Below are positions 37,282 to 42,242 of a DNA stretch of 42,242 bases, piece after piece. Position 1 is the stretch's first letter. Every line of letters begins with the position of its first letter. The stretch lies in NCBI GenBank assembly GCA_016845305.1, contig JAERSW010000032.1:1-42242 (forward strand), read 5' to 3'. Both the position numbers and the translations under genes were made by a program. The notes below the pieces were generated by a model. The model saw only the letters and a program-made list of their open reading frames with translations, was not told the origin of the DNA and made no database searches. The DNA is from Acidimicrobiales bacterium (lineage in GTDB: Bacteria > Actinomycetota > Acidimicrobiia > Acidimicrobiales > MedAcidi-G1).

Positions 37282-37284
37282 CGT
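37279..37284 (+). promoter_or_regulatory. Possible -10 box TAGCGT before hemE
   Basis: TAGCGT ends 6 bases before the GTG at 37291. Its TAG is the patatin-gene stop codon, so this instance is weaker evidence than the others. Confidence 0.35.
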
Positions 37285-37290
37285 CGACCC

Positions 37291-38370
37291 GTGACCGACT
37301 CCCCCGCCCCGGGCAGCACCGCCGACCCGCTGGCGGGCTCCCCATTCCTGGCCGCCTGCCGGGCCGAGCCCCATGACCGCACCCCGGTGTGGTTCATGCG
37401 CCAGGCCGGCCGGTCGCTGCCCGAGTACCGGGCCATCCGCGGCACGGGCAGCATCCTCGACGCCATCGCCGACCCGGACCTGTCGACCGAGATCACGATG
37501 CAGCCGGTCCGCCGGTACGGCGTCGATGCGGCCATCCTCTACTCCGACATCGTGGTCCCGGCGCACGCCGTGGGCTTCGGCGTGGACGTGAAGCCCGGCG
37601 TCGGCCCGATGGTGGACCGACCCTTCGAACGGGCCGCCGACCTGCAGCGCCTCCGCCCCCTCGAGCCCGACGAGGACACGCCGTACGTGCTGGAGACGGT
37701 GCGCCAGGTGGTGGCCGAGGCCGGGGTCCCGCTCATCGGCTTCGCCGGCGCCCCGTTCACCGTCGCCTCCTACCTCATCGAGGGCGCCCCGTCCCGGACC
37801 TACGGGAAGACCAAGGCCCTCATGCTGGGCGACCCCGGCCTCTGGCACGACCTGATGGAACGCCTGGCCGACATGGCCATCGCCTCGCTCCGGTCGCAGA
37901 TCGCCGCCGGGGCGTCGGCCATCCAGCTCTTCGACTCGTGGGCCGGGGCGTTGAACCCGCCGGTGTACGAGCGGTGCGTGCTGCCCCACAGCCGTCGGGT
38001 GTTCGAGGCCATCGCCGACACCGGCGTGCCCCGCATCCACTTCGGGGTGGGCACCGGCGAGATCCTCGGCCTGATGGCGTCGGCGGGCCCCGACGTGGTC
38101 GGCGTGGACTGGAGGGTCCCCCTCGACGAGGCCCGGCGGCGGCTCGGCCCCGACACGGTGCTGCAGGGCAACCTGGATCCCGCCGTCTGCCTCGGCCAGC
38201 CCGACGAGATCGCCGAGGTGGTGGCCGCCGAGGTGGCCGACGTGCTGGCCCGCAACGGAGGGCACCCCGGGCACGTGTTCAACCTGGGCCACGGCGTCAT
38301 GCCAGAGATCGACCCGGTGGTCCTGGAACGGGTCGTGGAGCAGGTCCACGCCCACCCGCTGGGCGCCTGA
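37291..38370 (+). CDS. hemE: Uroporphyrinogen decarboxylase
   Basis: 359 residues, standard size. The N-terminal signature PVWFMRQAGRSLPEYR binds the substrate carboxylates. The invariant Asp lies in YSDIVVPA, and GFAGAPFTVASYLIEG, DSWAGALNP, QGNLDP and FNLGHGVMPE follow. It converts uroporphyrinogen III to coproporphyrinogen III in haem synthesis in the cytoplasm. It lies 4 bases upstream of the hemY-like oxidase, so the two haem genes form an operon. Confidence 0.96.
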   Translation: MTDSPAPGSTADPLAGSPFLAACRAEPHDRTPVWFMRQAGRSLPEYRAIRGTGSILDAIADPDLSTEITMQPVRRYGVDAAILYSDIVVPAHAVGFGVDVKPGVGPMVDRPFERAADLQRLRPLEPDEDTPYVLETVRQVVAEAGVPLIGFAGAPFTVASYLIEGAPSRTYGKTKALMLGDPGLWHDLMERLADMAIASLRSQIAAGASAIQLFDSWAGALNPPVYERCVLPHSRRVFEAIADTGVPRIHFGVGTGEILGLMASAGPDVVGVDWRVPLDEARRRLGPDTVLQGNLDPAVCLGQPDEIAEVVAAEVADVLARNGGHPGHVFNLGHGVMPEIDPVVLERVVEQVHAHPLGA

Positions 38371-38373
38371 TCC

Positions 38374-39828
38374 ATGGCCGGAGCGGCCCGCCGGATCCTG
38401 GTCGTGGGCGCCGGGATCACCGGGCTGACCGCCGCCCACCGCCTCGTGGCCGCCGGCCGGGACGCCGGCGCCCCGGAGGTCGAGGTGTCGGTGCTGGAGG
38501 CGTCCGACCGGGCCGGCGGGGCACTCCACACCGGCCCGCTGGACGACCCGGTGCTGGACGGGCTGGGCGTGGACGCCGGGGCCGACGCCTTCCTGCGCCG
38601 GGTCCCGTGGGCGCTGGAGCTGTGCGCCGAGCTGGGCATCGACGACGAGCTGGTCTCGCCGACCGCCCGTCGGGCCTCGTTGTGGCTGGACGGCGCCCTG
38701 CGACCCATCCCCAGCCCCAACGTGCTGGGCATCCCGCTGGACCCCGACGCGGTGGACGCCGGCCTGCTCGGCCCGGACCCCGACGGGTCCACCCGGGCCC
38801 GTCTGGCCGGCGACGGCCGCCCGGACCGGGACCTCCCCGACGGGGACGCCTCGGTGGGCGCCGTGGTCCGGGCCTGCGTCGGCGACCGCGCCTTCGAACG
38901 CCTCGTCGACCCGCTGCTGGGCGGCGTGAACGCCGGCCGGGCCGACGACCTGAGCTGCGCGGTGATGGCCCCCCAGCTGCTGGCCGCCGCCCGCTCGGAG
39001 GCCGGCCTGCTGGGCTCCCTGCGACGGGCGACCGCCGACGCCGATCCGACGGCACCCGTGTTCGCCGCCCCGGCGGCCGGCATGGGACGCCTGGTCGGGG
39101 CACTGGTGGACCGGCTGACCGCGGCGGGCGTGTCCGTGGCCACCGGCAGCCCGGTGGCCCGGATCGAACGGGACGGCGACGGCTGGCTCGTCCATGTCGC
39201 CGACACCGGCGGGGCCTCGTCCCCCGTCCGGGCCGACGCGGTGGTGCTGGCCGTGCCCGCCCACGTGGCCGCCGACCTGGTGGCCCCGCACGCCCCGGAC
39301 GCCGGACGGTCCCTGGCCGGATGGCGGCAGGCCTCGGTGGTCCTGGCCACCTTCGCCTACGACCGGACCGACCTGGCCGTCGACCCCGACCAGAGCGGCT
39401 TCCTGGTGGGCCGCTCCGAGGGCCTGCTCATGACGGCGTGTTCGTTCGCCGGCTCCAAGTGGGCCCAGCTCGACCACCCCGATCGGACCCTGCTGCGGGT
39501 GTCGTGCGGCCGCATCGACGACGAGCGGCCGGCGGCGCTCGACGACGACGCCCTGGTCGCCGCCCTCCGGGCCGACCTGACCACCACCCTCGGCGTGGAG
39601 GCCCCGCCGACCGCGGTGCGCCTCGGACGGTTCGACCGATCGCTGGTGCAGTTCCCGGTCGGGCACGTCGACCGCCTGGCCGCCGTCGACGCGGCCCTGG
39701 CCGACGCGGCGCCCGGGCTGCTGGTGGCCGGCGCCATCCGACACGGCGTCGGCATCCCGGCCTGCGTGCGTTCCGGCGACGACGCCGCCACACGGGCCAC
39801 GGAGCGGGTCGCCGGGCTCCGGTCCTGA
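38374..39828 (+). CDS. hemY: Protoporphyrinogen/coproporphyrinogen oxidase (HemY/HemG type, FAD)
   Basis: 484 residues. The N-terminal FAD-binding motif ILVVGAGITGLTAAHRL is followed by the ASDRAGG segment. The middle part has LVDPLLGGVNAG and AAGMGRLVGALV, and the C-terminal FAD contact is LLVAGAIRHGVGIPACVRSG. In Actinomycetota this enzyme usually acts as coproporphyrinogen III oxidase (CgoX) of the coproporphyrin-dependent haem route. No hemQ gene follows in this window, so the branch is inferred. Cytoplasmic or membrane-associated. Confidence 0.88.
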   Translation: MAGAARRILVVGAGITGLTAAHRLVAAGRDAGAPEVEVSVLEASDRAGGALHTGPLDDPVLDGLGVDAGADAFLRRVPWALELCAELGIDDELVSPTARRASLWLDGALRPIPSPNVLGIPLDPDAVDAGLLGPDPDGSTRARLAGDGRPDRDLPDGDASVGAVVRACVGDRAFERLVDPLLGGVNAGRADDLSCAVMAPQLLAAARSEAGLLGSLRRATADADPTAPVFAAPAAGMGRLVGALVDRLTAAGVSVATGSPVARIERDGDGWLVHVADTGGASSPVRADAVVLAVPAHVAADLVAPHAPDAGRSLAGWRQASVVLATFAYDRTDLAVDPDQSGFLVGRSEGLLMTACSFAGSKWAQLDHPDRTLLRVSCGRIDDERPAALDDDALVAALRADLTTTLGVEAPPTAVRLGRFDRSLVQFPVGHVDRLAAVDAALADAAPGLLVAGAIRHGVGIPACVRSGDDAATRATERVAGLRS

Positions 39829-39903
39829 CGGCTCGGCGGGCACCCGACGGCTTTTCGGCCAATCCGCCGCACGACCGGCGCCCGTTCGTGGTGTGATGGG
39901 GGC

Positions 39904-40488
39904 ATGGCGCCCGAGACCACCCCGGCACGCGAGTGGTCAGAGGCGCGCCAGGGCAGCGGCCTGGAGCACCCCGACGACCTCCCCGACACCGCCCTGCTGC
40001 TCGTCGAGCGCACCTTCTGCTTCGCCGACCTGAGCGGGTTCACCCGCTACACGCAGGACAACGGCCCCCACCGCGCCGTCACCCTGCTGGACGAGTTCCG
40101 GGCCGTGTCCCGGGACGTGGCCGCCAAGCGGGGCGTCCGGGTGGCCAAGTGGCTGGGCGACGGCGTGATGCTGGTCGGCACCGAGCCCACCCCGACCATC
40201 GCCTGGGGCGGGCACATGATCGACCACTTCAGCGACGAGAAGGACATCAACGTCCGGGTGGGGCTGGCCACCGGCGAGGCGCTGCTGTTCGAGGGCGACG
40301 ACTACATCGGCGAGCCGGTGAACCTGGCCGCCAAGCTGTGCGCCGAGGCCGACCCCGGCGAGATCCTGGCCTCGTGCATGACCGCCGACCTCCCGCCGTG
40401 GATCCGCGCCGAGGCGGTCGCCGAGCTGAGCATCCGGGGCGTGGGCACCATCGGCGGCGTCCAACGCCTGGCGGTGGAGGCGCGCTGA
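39904..40488 (+). CDS. Class III adenylate/guanylate cyclase-domain protein with one altered catalytic residue
   Basis: 194 residues, a single cyclase homology domain without sensor or membrane parts. The metal-binding Asp residues are D42 (FADLSGFTRYT) and D86 (KWLGDGVM). Base-recognition K82 and D133, and N140 in VNLAAKL, fit the standard pattern. The transition-state Arg, four residues after N140, is replaced by K144. It may be weakly active, or act as a nucleotide-binding regulator. Its stop overlaps the CTG start of the following Lnt-like gene (CTGA at 40485-40488). Confidence 0.75.
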   Translation: MAPETTPAREWSEARQGSGLEHPDDLPDTALLLVERTFCFADLSGFTRYTQDNGPHRAVTLLDEFRAVSRDVAAKRGVRVAKWLGDGVMLVGTEPTPTIAWGGHMIDHFSDEKDINVRVGLATGEALLFEGDDYIGEPVNLAAKLCAEADPGEILASCMTADLPPWIRAEAVAELSIRGVGTIGGVQRLAVEAR

Positions 40489-42002
40489 GCCGCTCCGTCC
40501 CGGTCCGGCTGCTGCAGGCACCGACCGCCGGGCTCCTCATCGCGGCCTCGGTCCCCCCGTGGGGCTGGTGGCCGGCCGCCTTCGTCGGCTTCGCCCTGCT
40601 CGACCGGCTCGTCGCCGACCGCCCGGCGGCCTCCCGGTTCCGGCGGGGCTGGCTGGTCGGGGCGGCCTGGGCGTTCCCGTCCACGCTGTGGATGCTGGAC
40701 CTCACCCCGCCGGGCTGGGTCATCGCTGCCACCCTGCACGCCGTGTGGATCGGCCTGGCCGCCGCGCTGGTGCCGGCGGGTCGCTGGCGGCGGGCCGGCC
40801 TGGTCGGCACCGTCACCCTCGCCGAGCTGGTCCGGTGGAGCATCCCGTTCGGCGGGGTGCCGCTGGCCACCGTGGCCCTCGGCCAGGCCGGCGGGCCGCT
40901 GGCACCGGTGGTCCGGGTCGCCGGTCCCCTGCTGCTGGTGGCCCTCACGGTGGCCGTCGGCGTCGGCCTCTCGGCGCTGTTCGACGGACGACGCGGCGAC
41001 GGGGCGTCGGCGGCCACGGCCGTCGTGGTGGTCGCCGTGGTGGGCGTGGCCGCGGTGCTGGCCGCCGTGACCCCGACCGGCACCGTGGTCGGCCACCTCG
41101 ACGTGGCCGCCGTGCAGGGCGGCGGTCCGCAACGCACCCGGGCCACGCCGACCGGTGCGGCGAAGGTGTTCGCCAACCAGATGGAGGCCAGCCGGACGGT
41201 GGCCACCCCGGTCGACCTGGTCCTGTGGCCGGAGAACGTGGTCAACCCGGTCCCGGTGGGAGCCGACGGCTGGCGTCGGGAAGGGCGCCTGTACGCCGAC
41301 GATGCTGCCGAGGCGCTGTCGGCCGAGGCCCGGCGCCTCGACGCCGTCCTGCTGCCCGGGTGGTTCCACCGTGCCGAGGACGACCCGACGGCCAACCGCA
41401 ACTACCAGACGGCCATCGAGCCCGATGGCACGGTGGTCGACCACTACGACAAGGTGCGTACGGTGCCGTTCGGCGAGTTCGTCCCCCTGCGGGGACTGCT
41501 GGAGTCGGTGGCCGCCGACCTGCTCCCGGCCCGCGACCTGAAGCCCGGCACCGGTCCGGCCGTCGTGGAGACCTCGGTCGGCACCCTCGGGGTGACCATC
41601 TCGTGGGAGGTTTTCTTCGACCACCGGTCCCGCGACGCCGTGCTCCACGGCGGCGAGGTGGTGCTGAACCCGACCAACGGCGCCAGCTACTGGCTGACCC
41701 AGGTCCAGACCCAGCAGGTGGCCTCCAGCCGGCTGCGGGCATTGGAGACCGGCCGGTGGGTGGTCCAGGCGGCGCCGACCGGCTTCTCGGCCGTCGTCGA
41801 CCCGCAGGGACGGGTACTCCAGCGCACGGCGGTCAGCGAGCAGGCGGTGCTCCACCACCGGATCGAACGACGGACCGGCCTGACGTGGGCCACCCGGGCC
41901 GGCACGTGGCCCATGGCGCTCGTCGCGCTGGCCCTGTGGGGCCTGGCCCTGGTCGGAGGGTCGGGCCGGAGCGCGTCAGGCGCCCGGCGACACCGCCACT
42001 GA
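40485..42002 (+). CDS. Apolipoprotein N-acyltransferase-like protein with Ser at the Cys position; probable CTG start
   Basis: 505 residues if started at CTG 40485. There is no in-frame ATG, GTG or TTG until residue 70, which would delete the first membrane helices. GGAGG (40476-40480) lies just upstream. About six N-terminal membrane segments precede a nitrilase-type domain and a last hydrophobic helix, the layout of Lnt. Catalytic E250 (WPENVV) and K323 (DKVRTVPFGEF, with E331) are kept. The nucleophile motif, usually CYE, reads S373-W-E375. Lnt N-acylates lipoproteins at the membrane; E. coli Lnt needs the Cys. The protein may have different chemistry. Its 3' end overlaps the convergent partial gene by 27 bases. 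Confidence 0.75.
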   Translation: MSRSVPVRLLQAPTAGLLIAASVPPWGWWPAAFVGFALLDRLVADRPAASRFRRGWLVGAAWAFPSTLWMLDLTPPGWVIAATLHAVWIGLAAALVPAGRWRRAGLVGTVTLAELVRWSIPFGGVPLATVALGQAGGPLAPVVRVAGPLLLVALTVAVGVGLSALFDGRRGDGASAATAVVVVAVVGVAAVLAAVTPTGTVVGHLDVAAVQGGGPQRTRATPTGAAKVFANQMEASRTVATPVDLVLWPENVVNPVPVGADGWRREGRLYADDAAEALSAEARRLDAVLLPGWFHRAEDDPTANRNYQTAIEPDGTVVDHYDKVRTVPFGEFVPLRGLLESVAADLLPARDLKPGTGPAVVETSVGTLGVTISWEVFFDHRSRDAVLHGGEVVLNPTNGASYWLTQVQTQQVASSRLRALETGRWVVQAAPTGFSAVVDPQGRVLQRTAVSEQAVLHHRIERRTGLTWATRAGTWPMALVALALWGLALVGGSGRSASGARRHRH

Positions 42003-42242
42003 CCCCCACACCCGGTGGGGGGCGACCAGCACGTCGCCGGGGAACCGCCGGTCGAGCATGGCGGCCAGCTCGGCGTCGAAGGCGGCCCGGGCGTCGTCGT
42101 CGAGGGTGACGACGCCGGCACTGGCCCCGATGCGCAGTCGCCACGAGTCCCGGGCGTAGGGCACGTCGACGTCGAAGGCGAAGGTCTCCTCGACGACGAG
42201 GCCGGCCGCCTCGAGTTCGGCGCGGGCCTCCGGGCCGGGGTC
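41976..42242 (-). CDS. C-terminal part of a probable SAM-dependent methyltransferase (5' end outside window)
   Basis: Only the last 88 residues are present; the frame is open to the window edge. The sequence (about 15 residues of LEAAGLVVEETFAF type, then VDVPYARDSWRLRIGASAGV, and FDAELAAMLDRRF ... PHRVWGSVAV) looks like the C-terminal strands of a class I methyltransferase. The SAM-binding motif itself lies outside, so the call is tentative. It converges with the Lnt-like gene with a 27-base overlap. Confidence 0.5.
   Translation of the reverse strand, partial: DPGPEARAELEAAGLVVEETFAFDVDVPYARDSWRLRIGASAGVVTLDDDARAAFDAELAAMLDRRFPGDVLVAPHRVWGSVAVSPGA

Noticed and set aside
33906-37376. A very long plus-strand open frame (over 1100 codons) opposite the HelD-like gene, and a similar 1260-codon minus frame at 36061-39843.
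   Set aside because: They are Arg/Pro/Gly-rich antisense frames that arise because stop codons are scarce in GC-rich DNA; the recognisable proteins lie in the other frames.

Overview
The window is very GC-rich, with GC-ending codons and long spurious open frames on the antisense strands. An MshC-type mycothiol ligase, a DUF3499 protein, a HelD-like helicase and TANNNT-type leaderless promoters point to Actinomycetota. The mix of crotonase, acyl-CoA dehydrogenase, P450 and S15-hydrolase genes would suit Acidimicrobiia or a relative, but that rank is inference. No phage, insertion sequence, CRISPR array or toxin system is visible. No dedicated transcription factor is encoded, and no gene-free stretch exceeds about 300 bases.

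Layout. Positions 1-4380 (minus) hold two paralogous secreted lipoproteins carrying duplicated HExxH zincin-like domains. Positions 4515-8966 hold a gamma-glutamyltransferase, a small lipoprotein and an S15/CocE hydrolase. Positions 9044-11306 are a tight operon of a crotonase, a cupin and a nucleoside hydrolase. Positions 11281-16335 hold an aldehyde dehydrogenase divergent from a P450 - zinc alcohol dehydrogenase - glutamine-synthetase-like operon, which may form an amine or alcohol catabolic unit. A tRNA-Arg(CCT) follows, then an alpha/beta hydrolase, then mshC and cysS side by side.

Positions 20216-23875 (minus) are an acyl-CoA dehydrogenase, a beta-propeller lipoprotein and a DUF3499 protein. 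Positions 23958-29851 hold a HAD hydrolase, an AcoX/NAD-kinase-like protein, an MFS exporter, a 3-hydroxyacyl-CoA dehydrogenase, a cyclophilin, a zinc-ribbon miniprotein and a GNAT acetyltransferase. Positions 29938-33409 encode an ABC ATPase and FtsX-like permease. A coiled-coil membrane protein, a HelD-like helicase, a patatin-like lipase, hemE, hemY, a class III cyclase-domain protein and an Lnt-like acyltransferase follow. The 3' part of a probable methyltransferase closes the window.

The observations most worth following are: the double-zincin lipoprotein pair; two genes (21510-23228 and 40485-42002) whose only plausible start is a CTG overlapping the upstream stop as CTGA; an Lnt-like protein with Ser at the catalytic Cys position; the mshC-cysS tandem; the P450/ADH/GS-like cluster with a direct repeat in its divergent promoter region; and a TANNNT box placed 6-9 bases before the start codon of eleven genes.
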